From NCBI GenBank assembly GCA_963522175.1, contig CAUQXC010000001.1, forward strand, positions 124,001-188,000: DNA of 64,000 nt, in the 5' to 3' direction. The stretch comes from CAKAHY01 sp963522175. GTDB taxonomy: Bacteria > Bacillota > Clostridia > Lachnospirales > Lachnospiraceae. This document shows, piece after piece, positions 8,932 to 16,460 of the stretch. Under the pieces are notes generated by a model that was not told the origin of the DNA, did not search any database, and saw only the letters and a list, made by a program, of their open reading frames with translations. How positions within the stretch are numbered: the first letter of the stretch is position 1; every line of letters starts with the position of its first letter. Position numbers and translations under genes: made by a program.

Positions 8932-9570
8932 TTATTTTTCCCTTATATTTTTCAGCTTACCCGCATCTATTTCATAGACATAGTCACAGAGAATATCGAT
9001 ATCTTCCCTATTATGGCTTGCGAGAATTATAGTCTTTCCCTCGTCTCTAAGTCTTGTAAAAAGATTTCTCATATCTTCAACTCCCTGTTTATCCAATCCG
9101 TTCATAGGCTCATCCAAAATTAATATATCCTGACCTTCCATAATTGCCTGTGCTATAGCTAAGCGCTGTTTCATACCCATAGAATACTTACTCACCTTCT
9201 TTTTAGACAAAGGATCAAGTCCTACGAGCTTCATCACTTCCTCTACGTGCTTTTTATTTCTTTTATTTTTAATTTCGTAGAGGTATATTAAGTTATCTAT
9301 ACCGCTTAGTTCGGATATATACGCGGGAGCTTCTATTATTACCCCCAAATTAAAGCTGCTGATATCAGAATTTGGCTTACCCTTGATTGTGATAATTCCC
9401 TTGTCCGGCTTTATAAACCCGCATATACTCTTAAATAAAACCGTTTTACCCGAACCGTTATATCCTACGATACCATATATAAATCCTTTCTCGCAGTTTA
9501 AATTTATATTATCCAAAACTTTATGTTTCCCAAAGCTCTTTGAAACATTTTGAATTGAAATAATATTCAT
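8932..9570 (-). CDS. ABC transporter ATP-binding protein, BcrA/antimicrobial-peptide type
   Basis: Cytoplasmic ATPase of 212 residues that should power the two membrane subunits encoded downstream. Walker A is 'GYNGSGKT' (37-44), the signature motif is 'YSMGMKQRLAIAQ', Walker B is 'ILILDEP' followed by 'MNGLD', and the switch His lies in 'LASHNRED'. The sequence around 'VIIEAPAYISELSG' and the short length resemble ATPases of bacitracin/lantibiotic self-protection exporters. The ATG at 9570 has AAGGAG at a 7-nt spacing; the GTG at 9576 is less likely. It follows the Agr-like pair after a terminator. Confidence 0.88.
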   Translation of the reverse strand: MNIISIQNVSKSFGKHKVLDNINLNCEKGFIYGIVGYNGSGKTVLFKSICGFIKPDKGIITIKGKPNSDISSFNLGVIIEAPAYISELSGIDNLIYLYEIKNKRNKKHVEEVMKLVGLDPLSKKKVSKYSMGMKQRLAIAQAIMEGQDILILDEPMNGLDKQGVEDMRNLFTRLRDEGKTIILASHNREDIDILCDYVYEIDAGKLKNIREK

Positions 9571-9727
9571 GAACACACTCCTTTCCGTATTTTAAGTCCT
9601 TTTCTATTATATGAGCTTTTATTTTTATGAATTTGCCTATTTTTGAATTATACCAAATAACAGCATATTATACGAAAAATGTAGTGAACTGTATGGTTAT
9701 TTGTAATGAAATGCTTTTTTTATAAAA

Positions 9728-9772
9728 AATAAGCGCAACCGATATTATGTATATCGATTACGCCTACTTATT
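9728..9772 (-). terminator. Rho-independent terminator after the Agr-like kinase
   Basis: An imperfect inverted repeat whose core is CGATAT/ATATCG around a 5-nt loop is extended by GCG/CGC and AATAAG/CTTATT arms. On the minus strand it is followed by TTTTTTAT. It lies just beyond the kinase stop codon and separates the two-component operon from the ABC operon. Confidence 0.7.
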
Positions 9773-9779
9773 TTCTTTA

Positions 9780-11045
9780 TCAACAGTATAAAATGACCAC
9801 AACTATGAATAAACTATCTTCATAATCTATTTGTATAATACCGTTATACCTTTCCGCCACCTCTCTTACGCTTTCCAAGCCGATTCCGTGACCTTGTTTT
9901 TCTTTTTTTGTTGTTTGGAACCTTCCCTGAGATACGCTTATATTCTTATATGAATTTCTTATTTGTAAAATCAATCTGCCTTTTTTATATTTTAAAGTTA
10001 TCTGTAATTCTTTCTTGTCGGCTTCTTTTAACGCTCTAACTGAATTATCCAACAGATTTCCAAGTAGTGCCGTCATATCTACATCGGATATTTGTAGTTT
10101 TTTAGGAATACAAACATCAATATATAGGTTTATCTCACCAATATTTTTAAGTTTATAATTTATAATACTGTCTACTACCAAATTTTCGGATTTACACACT
10201 TCCTCTTTTCTGTTTATCTTTGATAATAAAGTATCAAGATACTGTTTATATGAATCCGTTTCTCCCCTTTCATATAATGACTTCAGCATAAATAAATGAT
10301 TCTGTATATCATGTTTAATCAAGGAGATATTTTCGTTATCAGTCTGTATCATTTTCAGCTGCTGTAAATATGATTCCTCTTGCTTTTGCAGGATAAGCTT
10401 TCTATTTATCTCCTGCATTGCAAAGACAACATAACTATATAATTGAAAACTCACTATATTAATTATCGTAACAGATAACAATGCGATTAATATTTGCAGC
10501 TGCTCATGTCCTGTTGCTATATTGAGAAATAGAAGCATTATAACCAAACTCGCAACCGGTATACTTACCACCCCTACCCAAAATAAACCGGAAACATCCC
10601 CCGATTTCTTTATACTGAATTTTCTTTCAGAGAGTATTATTGATACTATGTACACCAGTATATTTGTGCAAATGATAAGATAAGCTGAATGCAGTTCCTG
10701 CACTCTGAAAATAAATATCTTTTTATATTCAAACAAAGACATGAGAATTATTTCAACAGCAAAAATAATCAAATAAACGTATATGGTAGCCGTTATACGA
10801 TGTTTTAATGTCCCTCGATAATTGAATGTAATAATAAAAATACTTATTATATTAAACAGAAGAAAAACAGCAGGAACCGGAAGGATAATAAAAACCAACA
10901 CACTCAAAACATAATACATAATATATGACAGCAATTCAACCCATCGGTTAATACCCTCTCTTTCAAAAAATATATTCATTAGTTTAGAAACGGAAAAAAT
11001 CCCCAGTATATTGCTGATTAAAAATACTCCCTGTACCAAACTCAT
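9780..11045 (-). CDS. AgrC-like sensor histidine kinase (GHKL family)
   Basis: Membrane kinase of 421 residues. The N-terminal half (about 1-210) contains six or so membrane helices. It is followed by a dimerisation helix with the phospho-acceptor His in 'SLIKHDIQNHLFMLKSLYE' and a GHKL ATPase domain with 'LLGNLLDNSVRAL' and 'GHGIGLESV'. This is the architecture of AgrC/BlpH-type peptide receptors of the HPK10 group. It starts 2 bp after the regulator stop, so the two form one operon. No AgrB or AgrD gene is visible nearby, so the activating signal is unknown. Confidence 0.88.
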   Translation of the reverse strand: MSLVQGVFLISNILGIFSVSKLMNIFFEREGINRWVELLSYIMYYVLSVLVFIILPVPAVFLLFNIISIFIITFNYRGTLKHRITATIYVYLIIFAVEIILMSLFEYKKIFIFRVQELHSAYLIICTNILVYIVSIILSERKFSIKKSGDVSGLFWVGVVSIPVASLVIMLLFLNIATGHEQLQILIALLSVTIINIVSFQLYSYVVFAMQEINRKLILQKQEESYLQQLKMIQTDNENISLIKHDIQNHLFMLKSLYERGETDSYKQYLDTLLSKINRKEEVCKSENLVVDSIINYKLKNIGEINLYIDVCIPKKLQISDVDMTALLGNLLDNSVRALKEADKKELQITLKYKKGRLILQIRNSYKNISVSQGRFQTTKKEKQGHGIGLESVREVAERYNGIIQIDYEDSLFIVVVILYC

Positions 11046-11047
11046 TA

Positions 11048-11770
11048 CTATAGCCCTTTCCTCTCCAACATCAGCTCCAAGTTTCTTATTTCCTTTCTTT
11101 TGCCCCTGCTTATCGGGATAACATCTCCATTTGACATTATCAGCTCTTCAAACTTAAAGCAGCTTATAAATTCGTAATTTACAAGATAGCTTCTATGTGG
11201 ATATATAAAAAAATCAGGTAATACTTTACTTAGGTTTTGTATATTGTCGTAAAACACATATTGCGTTTTACAACTTACCAGCTTAATTTCTCTACCTCGG
11301 CTTTCAAAGTACAGTATGTCTTTGTACGGAACTTTTACTATATTTCTAAGATTTTTAAATTCAAAGAATTTATTTTCCTTTCCCGAGATTTTAATTGCCA
11401 GTCTTATATCATTTATAATTTTTGAAATATCTACCGGTTTTTGAAGAAAATGCAGGGGTTGGACGTCAAACAGCTCCCTGTCATAACCGTTTTTAGATGA
11501 AATATATACAATTTGAGTTATATAGTCATCCATTTCATCCCTGATAATACGTCCTACATCTACACCGTTTAATTTTCCGTCAAGTTCAATATCCAAAAAA
11601 ATCAGATCGTATAAATTTTCTTCTCTTATATCGGATATTAAGGCATCTCCGCTGTAGAATATATCTACACTGATATCCTCACACAAAACAGTTTTTGCCA
11701 TGCTTAAAATAATATCTTTAATTTCATCACATGTAGCTTTAACATCGTCACAAACAGCAATTTTAAACAT
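11048..11770 (-). CDS. AgrA-like LytTR response regulator
   Basis: Cytoplasmic regulator of 240 residues. The receiver domain carries the acidic pair 'CDD', phospho-acceptor Asp60 in 'FLDIELDG' and the Lys of 'FLQKPVD'. The C-terminal LytTR DNA-binding domain (about 135-238) begins near 'NIVKVPYKDILYFESRGREI' and includes the typical 'HRSYLVNYEFI'. It is partner of the kinase encoded next and plausibly regulates the ABC exporter operon beyond. Promoter and palindromic operator candidates lie just upstream. Confidence 0.9.
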   Translation of the reverse strand: MFKIAVCDDVKATCDEIKDIILSMAKTVLCEDISVDIFYSGDALISDIREENLYDLIFLDIELDGKLNGVDVGRIIRDEMDDYITQIVYISSKNGYDRELFDVQPLHFLQKPVDISKIINDIRLAIKISGKENKFFEFKNLRNIVKVPYKDILYFESRGREIKLVSCKTQYVFYDNIQNLSKVLPDFFIYPHRSYLVNYEFISCFKFEELIMSNGDVIPISRGKRKEIRNLELMLERKGL

Positions 11771-11834
11771 AATAATCCCTCAATATCTTATATCTGAAAT
11801 GAAATTCACATCACATTATTGCTCTTTTGATTAC

Positions 11835-11863
11835 ATTATAAACAAACGGCAAACATTGTACAA
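11835..11863 (-). promoter_or_regulatory. Promoter of the Agr-like two-component operon
   Basis: TTGTAC and a perfect TATAAT are spaced by 17 bp, about 65 bp upstream of the regulator ATG. The -35 element lies inside a TGTACA palindrome, described separately. Confidence 0.65.
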
Positions 11864-11871
11864 GCTGTACA
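11857..11871. promoter_or_regulatory. TGTACA-N3-TGTACA palindrome over the -35 element
   Basis: Two copies of TGTACA, each self-complementary, are separated by 3 bp and overlap the -35 box. The symmetry extends in imperfect form to GGCA/TGCC on each side. The position suits a repressor operator or an autoregulatory site. The protein that binds it is not known. Confidence 0.45.
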
Positions 11872-11896
11872 TTGCCTTCTACTACGAGACGATTTT

Positions 11897-11956
11897 TAAA
11901 AAAAGGTGAGGACATTTCCCCTTAACTGTCACGTTAATCGGAATTATATCCTCACC
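11897..11956 (-). terminator. Rho-independent terminator after the cell-wall-binding protein
   Basis: GGTGAGGA and TCCTCACC form an 8-bp outer stem, with further pairing inside (TTCC/GGAA and AAC/GTT). On the minus strand it is followed directly by TTTTTTT. Confidence 0.85.
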
Positions 11957-11991
11957 TCCATCTTGTCAAAATATCGAATTTTAAAACTGCT

Positions 11992-13509
11992 TTACTTTAT
12001 CCAAACTCCGTTTGTATCTACCTTATAGCCGTCGCTCGTAGATTCATTTACCGCCATGCTTCCGTCCGACTTGAGGAAATACCACTTGTCATTTGTATTT
12101 ACCCAGCCGGTCTTCATGGCTCCCGATACGGTATCGAAATAATACCATTTATTGGCTATTTTAACCCAAGCTGTCGCCATAGAACCGTCCGCATTAAAGT
12201 AATAATTTACATTATCAACTTTTACAAGACCTGTACACATATATTCATCTTTATCAAAAACATACCACTTCGAATCAAGCTTAGCCCACTGATTTGATGC
12301 AAAGCTTATCTTTGAGTTTGTCACTTCCGCGCTTGTCTCAAGCTTCCACTTACCGCCTACATTAGCCCATTTCCCTGAATTCAACGAAGCCTTGTCTGTA
12401 GTGACGATCTTTGCGGGACTGAGATTTGTTGTACCCGCCTTTGTGCCTGCACCCGAAGCAAGCTTGGTACCTCTTGCTCCGCCGCCGCCCGAACCGCCTC
12501 TGCCGGAACGTCCTGAGCCGCTTCCGCCTGAGCCGCCTCTTCCCGAGTTGCCCGTTCCGCCTGAACCTGTGGAAGAATTATTACCGCCCGAGCCGCTTCC
12601 GCCCGCATTTTGATTGTTTGAACCGCCCGCATTTTGGTTACCCGAACCGTTCTCGTTCAGTCTGCCGAGCTCTTCGAGCTTACCCCTAAGCTTATTTATA
12701 GCGGCATTCACACCTTCTTCAGAAGCCCATTCATCGGTATGCACTGCATTTACTTCTCTTAAAACGGCTTCATAGGAATTTTTAAAACTCTCAGCGGCAT
12801 TTCTATACTTATTTCCGTTTTTTGCCGTTTCCGCTTCTCTTATCTGTTCGTTTAAAACATTTGTCTGTTGAGATACCCCTGTTAAAGCACGCTTAGCTGT
12901 ACGCAGGGTATCAAGGCTTTCATTAATTGTTCTTTGTGTTTTTCTTGAAGCACCGTTAACTACATCTTTTGCAATCCTTATTGCATTTTCATAAGCCGAG
13001 CGTTGCTCCGGTGCGGCAAACTTAAACTTTATACTTTTTTTAACCGTCTCCTCAGCGGCAATTTCTCCTCGCAAGTCCGTATCATTTGTAGGAACAAGAG
13101 CGGCTTTTCCTGCTTTCAAATCATTTATCGCTCTTTCTATACTCTGCACCATTATATCTATTTCAAGATCTTCGGTCGGATCCGGAAGATTACCTATTCT
13201 TTCGGCTTGTTCTAAAACATTATCGTAGTTTTCTTTGGCATCCGGGTCTGCACCTGCATAATCAGCCGTATTTTTAACAGCCCTAGCTACAGTTATCTCC
13301 TCCGTCAGCTTCTGTTTTGCACTACGCAAAGCCGCTTCCTTTTCAGGGGATGCATAGGCTTCAAATTCAGCTAAGCCCTCATTCTCTTCACCTTGTACAT
13401 TAACGACATTCTCTGCCGAATTATCCGCATACGATGTAAACGGTGTCACAGCAGTAAAAAATAAAGCTGTACTTAATCCCATAGCAAAAACCGCGTTTCT
13501 TTTTTTCAT
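11992..13509 (-). CDS. Secreted protein with helical repeats, Gly/Ser linker and cell-wall-binding repeats
   Basis: Exported surface protein of 505 residues. A signal peptide (1-28, ending 'TSYADN') is followed by three related helical modules (about 60-280) of FIVAR-like character, each with a 'YENA'/'YDNV'/'YEAV' helix. A Gly/Ser/Asn linker spans about 285-355, and choline-binding-type wall repeats fill about 395-505 (for example 'KWYYFDTVSGAMKTGW'). The C-terminal repeats should attach it non-covalently to wall polymers. No catalytic domain is seen, so adhesion or a structural role is more likely than hydrolysis. It has its own operator-like box and terminator, so it is monocistronic. Confidence 0.85.
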   Translation of the reverse strand: MKKRNAVFAMGLSTALFFTAVTPFTSYADNSAENVVNVQGEENEGLAEFEAYASPEKEAALRSAKQKLTEEITVARAVKNTADYAGADPDAKENYDNVLEQAERIGNLPDPTEDLEIDIMVQSIERAINDLKAGKAALVPTNDTDLRGEIAAEETVKKSIKFKFAAPEQRSAYENAIRIAKDVVNGASRKTQRTINESLDTLRTAKRALTGVSQQTNVLNEQIREAETAKNGNKYRNAAESFKNSYEAVLREVNAVHTDEWASEEGVNAAINKLRGKLEELGRLNENGSGNQNAGGSNNQNAGGSGSGGNNSSTGSGGTGNSGRGGSGGSGSGRSGRGGSGGGGARGTKLASGAGTKAGTTNLSPAKIVTTDKASLNSGKWANVGGKWKLETSAEVTNSKISFASNQWAKLDSKWYVFDKDEYMCTGLVKVDNVNYYFNADGSMATAWVKIANKWYYFDTVSGAMKTGWVNTNDKWYFLKSDGSMAVNESTSDGYKVDTNGVWIK

Positions 13510-13577
13510 TCTTTTCTCCTTATCATTCTTTAATTAACATACTTTTGAATCTATCTTTTTTAGGTTAGAATAAAGAG

Positions 13578-13594
13578 TGTTAAATCCGTGTTAA
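13578..13594 (+). promoter_or_regulatory. WalR/PhoP-like direct repeat upstream of the wall protein
   Basis: TGTTAA-N5-TGTTAA on the plus strand matches the published WalR (YycF) consensus TGTWAH-N5-TGTWAH. Read in the direction of the gene it is TTAACA-N5-TTAACA, which resembles a PhoP box. A third TGTTAA lies at 13613-13618. It sits about 70 bp upstream of the start codon, next to a weak TATTCT -10 candidate. Which regulator binds cannot be told by eye. Confidence 0.5.
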
Positions 13595-13621
13595 GAACGC
13601 TTTTGCATTTATTGTTAATGT

Positions 13622-13665
13622 AAAAAGCAGGCCGAAACTTTTCTAAAAGTCTCGGTCTGCTTTTT
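13622..13665. terminator. Strong terminator, probably bidirectional
   Basis: AAAAAGCAGGCCGAAACTTTT pairs with AAAAGTCTCGGTCTGCTTTTT around a 2-nt loop with two mismatches. T-runs occur on both strands. On the minus strand it ends the DUF6935 gene. Confidence 0.85.
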
Positions 13666-13698
13666 ATTTAAGGGAACACGATTTTTGTGCTCATCAAA

Positions 13699-14196
13699 CT
13701 ATGCCCACGGATCTGTCGATTGCGGAATTCTGATGTCCGAAAGACATAAAATATCGTTCAGAAACCACTGACCTGTTGAAGGCTTTTTTCTAAGCTTTAT
13801 CGGTCTTTGTGAATCCGCACCGCCACTTTGCACATACAGGGTAGCATAGTTTTCATTTGTAAATGAATAAGGATTCTCATATACCGTAATCTTATAAGGA
13901 AGCAAAGGTGTATAGTCGTTGGTGTTTTTTGCTCCCTCAAAGAACGAAAAGGTTTTATATTCCTTGCCCCTGAGTCTGTCTCGCAAAAACTGCTTTTCCA
14001 TAACGCTCATAGGCTCAGGACCACGCAGGTAGTCCACCATAGCATGTGTGGTCTCCACATCATTTTTGTAATTACACAAAACCAATAAAGAAAGAGCCGC
14101 CGTCTTATACGGAGAGTCAAGGTTTGCCTCCGGCAAGGCTTGAAGTGCCTCAAGACTTCTCGGAACAGAATCAAATGTAAAAGTGAATTTTTCCAT
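13699..14196 (-). CDS. DUF6935-type protein
   Basis: Cytoplasmic protein of 165 residues without signal peptide or membrane helix. The sequence has the hallmarks I recall for the DUF6935 family of Firmicutes: 'TAALSLLVLCNY' near residue 35, 'EKQFLRDRLRG', 'YKITVYENPYSFTNE', 'SGGADSQRPIKLRKKPSTGQW' region and the terminal 'DPWA'. No function is established for it. It has a good GGAGG ribosome site and its own promoter (TGGAAA-17-TATAAT) and terminator, so it is monocistronic. The family name is from memory and should be confirmed. Confidence 0.7.
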   Translation of the reverse strand: MEKFTFTFDSVPRSLEALQALPEANLDSPYKTAALSLLVLCNYKNDVETTHAMVDYLRGPEPMSVMEKQFLRDRLRGKEYKTFSFFEGAKNTNDYTPLLPYKITVYENPYSFTNENYATLYVQSGGADSQRPIKLRKKPSTGQWFLNDILCLSDIRIPQSTDPWA

Positions 14197-14388
14197 ATTT
14201 GCCTCCTTTTTGTATAATATTATGAATATTATAACATATTATCGGTTTTGTTTCCATATCAGGCTTATATTTTTCGTCTTTTTAAGGATTTCTTATTTGT
14301 CTGTTTCTCAATATTTCAACCACAAAAAACAATTGAAGAAGCTCTTGTGATTTTCTTATTTTTGCTTTTAAAATATCCGGTCATCGTA

Positions 14389-15951
14389 TCAATAAATATC
14401 TGCCGGCCTATCATCCAAAATACCCTCCTCCGGTTCACACTTCATCTCAATACGGCTGTCGATATCTTTCCTGCACAAAACCGCCACCAGCTCACAGTTA
14501 GGTGTTTGAGGAAACATATCGACGGCAAGTGCTTTTTCAAATACATAGCCGCCCGCCTTCAAAAGAGGTAAATCTCTCGCAAAAGAGCTCGGCTTACAGG
14601 CAACGTAAACTATTCTTTCCGCCCTGAAATTCATTATTTTAGGTAAAGCCTTCGGATGTATGCCGTCCCTCGGCGGGTCAAGCACTATTATATCCGGCTT
14701 TATTTCAAGCTCATCTATAAGCTTTAATACATCTCCCGCTATAAACTCGCAATTATCTATTTTATTAAGCCTCGCATTTTCCCTTGCCGCTTCCACCGCT
14801 TCCTTAACTATCTCAATACCGTATACCTTATCCGCATACTTTGCCAGAAGCTGGGAAATTGTCCCCGTACCCGAATACAGGTCAAAAACCGCCTTTCCCT
14901 TCGTGTCGCCCATATACTCTCCCACAGCCGAATATAAGACCTCTGCTCCCAAGGTATTTGTTTGAAAAAATGAAAAAGCGCTTATCTTAAAGCTCAATCC
15001 CAAAAGCTCTTCCGTTATATAATCTTTACCGTAAAGTAAGCTCATTCCCTGATTAAGCACGGCATCCGCATAGGAATTATTTACAATATGCAGTATACCC
15101 TCGATTTTATTTTCAAGCAGACCTTTTCTTTCAAGTGCCAGCATACACTCCTTCCAATCCGAAATGTAAACCTCCAAATCTTTATTTAAAGAAAGTCGCG
15201 ACCTCTCATCCTCGCTGAGCTTGTTGGGGTCTTCGCATTTTTCCATATCCGTCGTCGTTACCAGAGCCAGCAACAATTCCTTATTTTTCACACTTCTTCT
15301 TATCAACAAATGTCTTAGAAAGCCTTCATGCCTCATTTTATGATAAAAAGGCAAACCTTTCTCTTTAAAAAATTCAAGAGTTTCCTGCAATATCAAATTA
15401 AAGTCATTGTGCACAATATTGCAAATATCCGTTTTTACTATATCATAAGTTGAAAATTTCTTATGCATTCCGAGACACAAAGGACCGTCCTTGTATTCAT
15501 CTCCGAAGCTGTACTCCATCTTATTTCTGTAAAAATTTGAAACAGGGCTTCTTCTCACACCTTCCCACTTAAACTCATCCACCCTTTTAAGTCTTCTAAG
15601 CTCTCCGTTTTCAAAGATCTCAAACTCATCTTCGTTTGCCTTGTCAAGCAGAGCCTTCATCTGCCTGTCTTTTATTTCAAGCTGCTTATCATATTCGACA
15701 CTTTGGTATAGACAACCGCCGCAAATTCCGTCCAAAGTACAGCCTTCTTTTGTTTGTAAAGGAGATTTTTTTACCGTTTTAAGCACCCTTGCACTTGCCC
15801 TATTTTTTCTTTTTTTTACTATGACAAATTCCGCTTCCTGCCCCTCGATTACCTTCTTAAGCTCCACGGTATTATCTTCTATTTTCACATATCCCGTATC
15901 CGGAAAGCTCGTAACTCCTATCTTGGCTGTGTACACCTCACCCTTTTTCAT
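14389..15951 (-). CDS. rlmD: 23S rRNA (uracil-5)-methyltransferase, RlmD type
   Basis: SAM-dependent enzyme of 520 residues that methylates a uracil in 23S rRNA. An N-terminal TRAM domain (1-60) is followed by the iron-sulfur Cys cluster 'CTLDGICGGCLYQ' (around 70-85). The methyltransferase domain has motif I 'FDLYSGTGTISQLL', 'LDPPRDG' and the catalytic Cys in 'VYVACKPSSFARDL'. Length is somewhat greater than the usual 450-470. The C-terminal tail beyond 'CELVAVLCRKDIDS' is a short acidic extension. RlmD, RlmC and TrmA are close relatives, so the target base is inferred. The gene stands alone. Confidence 0.88.
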   Translation of the reverse strand: MKKGEVYTAKIGVTSFPDTGYVKIEDNTVELKKVIEGQEAEFVIVKKRKNRASARVLKTVKKSPLQTKEGCTLDGICGGCLYQSVEYDKQLEIKDRQMKALLDKANEDEFEIFENGELRRLKRVDEFKWEGVRRSPVSNFYRNKMEYSFGDEYKDGPLCLGMHKKFSTYDIVKTDICNIVHNDFNLILQETLEFFKEKGLPFYHKMRHEGFLRHLLIRRSVKNKELLLALVTTTDMEKCEDPNKLSEDERSRLSLNKDLEVYISDWKECMLALERKGLLENKIEGILHIVNNSYADAVLNQGMSLLYGKDYITEELLGLSFKISAFSFFQTNTLGAEVLYSAVGEYMGDTKGKAVFDLYSGTGTISQLLAKYADKVYGIEIVKEAVEAARENARLNKIDNCEFIAGDVLKLIDELEIKPDIIVLDPPRDGIHPKALPKIMNFRAERIVYVACKPSSFARDLPLLKAGGYVFEKALAVDMFPQTPNCELVAVLCRKDIDSRIEMKCEPEEGILDDRPADIY

Positions 15952-16030
15952 TAAATTACCTCTTTACTTTTAATGTTTACGCAAAAAATCCGCAGCTGCC
16001 GCCACGGATTTCCCTAATAAAAACTTTTGA

Positions 16031-16315
16031 CTATTTATCTGTATCTTCTTTTTCGATGTCTTCTTCGTCATCCGCATCAAAATAATCATCATCGAAGTCA
16101 TCTTCGAAATCATCATCATACTCTTCCAAGTAATCCGGTGTCAAAAATTTATAAACTATATAAGCTATGGCAGCAACCGCAGCAACCGCACCTATAATAG
16201 CTAGTACCCAAAGTACAGTATTTTTCTTCTTTTCATCATCTCTTAACTTACTGAGATTGTTAAGACTTGTAAGTTGTACAAGTTCATCCAATTTAGCTAA
16301 AATGTCCTTACCCAT
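16031..16315 (-). CDS. Small membrane protein with acidic C-terminal tail
   Basis: Protein of 94 residues. A basic, coiled N-terminus (1-30) precedes one membrane helix (about 32-55, 'VLWVLAIIGAVAAVAAIAYIV') and a strongly acidic tail with runs of Asp/Glu. Topology would place the tail on one face of the membrane as a charged extension. It resembles small uncharacterised proteins of Lachnospiraceae; I cannot name a function. It has a strong ribosome site (AAAGGAG) and a near-ideal promoter upstream, which suggests it is well expressed. Confidence 0.75.
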   Translation of the reverse strand: MGKDILAKLDELVQLTSLNNLSKLRDDEKKKNTVLWVLAIIGAVAAVAAIAYIVYKFLTPDYLEEYDDDFEDDFDDDYFDADDEEDIEKEDTDK

Positions 16316-16412
16316 AATATCTCCTTTCAGCGAACACGTTAGTTTTACATTACATAACTAAGCTAAAAAATATAAATTGTTTATCCTGTGATATAAAATG
16401 TAATATGCTATG

Positions 16413-16441
16413 ATTATATCATATATCCTTATACTTGGCAA
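16413..16441 (-). promoter_or_regulatory. SigA-type promoter for the small acidic-tailed protein
   Basis: TTGCCA and TATAAT are spaced by exactly 17 bp on the minus strand, about 100 bp before the ATG. It is among the best promoters in the window and lies between the pcrA stop and the small gene. Confidence 0.7.
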
Positions 16442-16460
16442 ATACCGATTTGATATTTTT

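Noticed and set aside
9577..9727. Agr/LytTR-type direct repeats in front of the ABC ATPase gene
   Set aside because: One ACAGTT-like word is present but no partner at the expected spacing, so no site was called.
12381..12689. Overlapping Pro-rich and Arg-rich open frames on both strands in the wall-protein gene
   Set aside because: They arise from the repetitive Gly/Ser linker codons, which leave other frames open.
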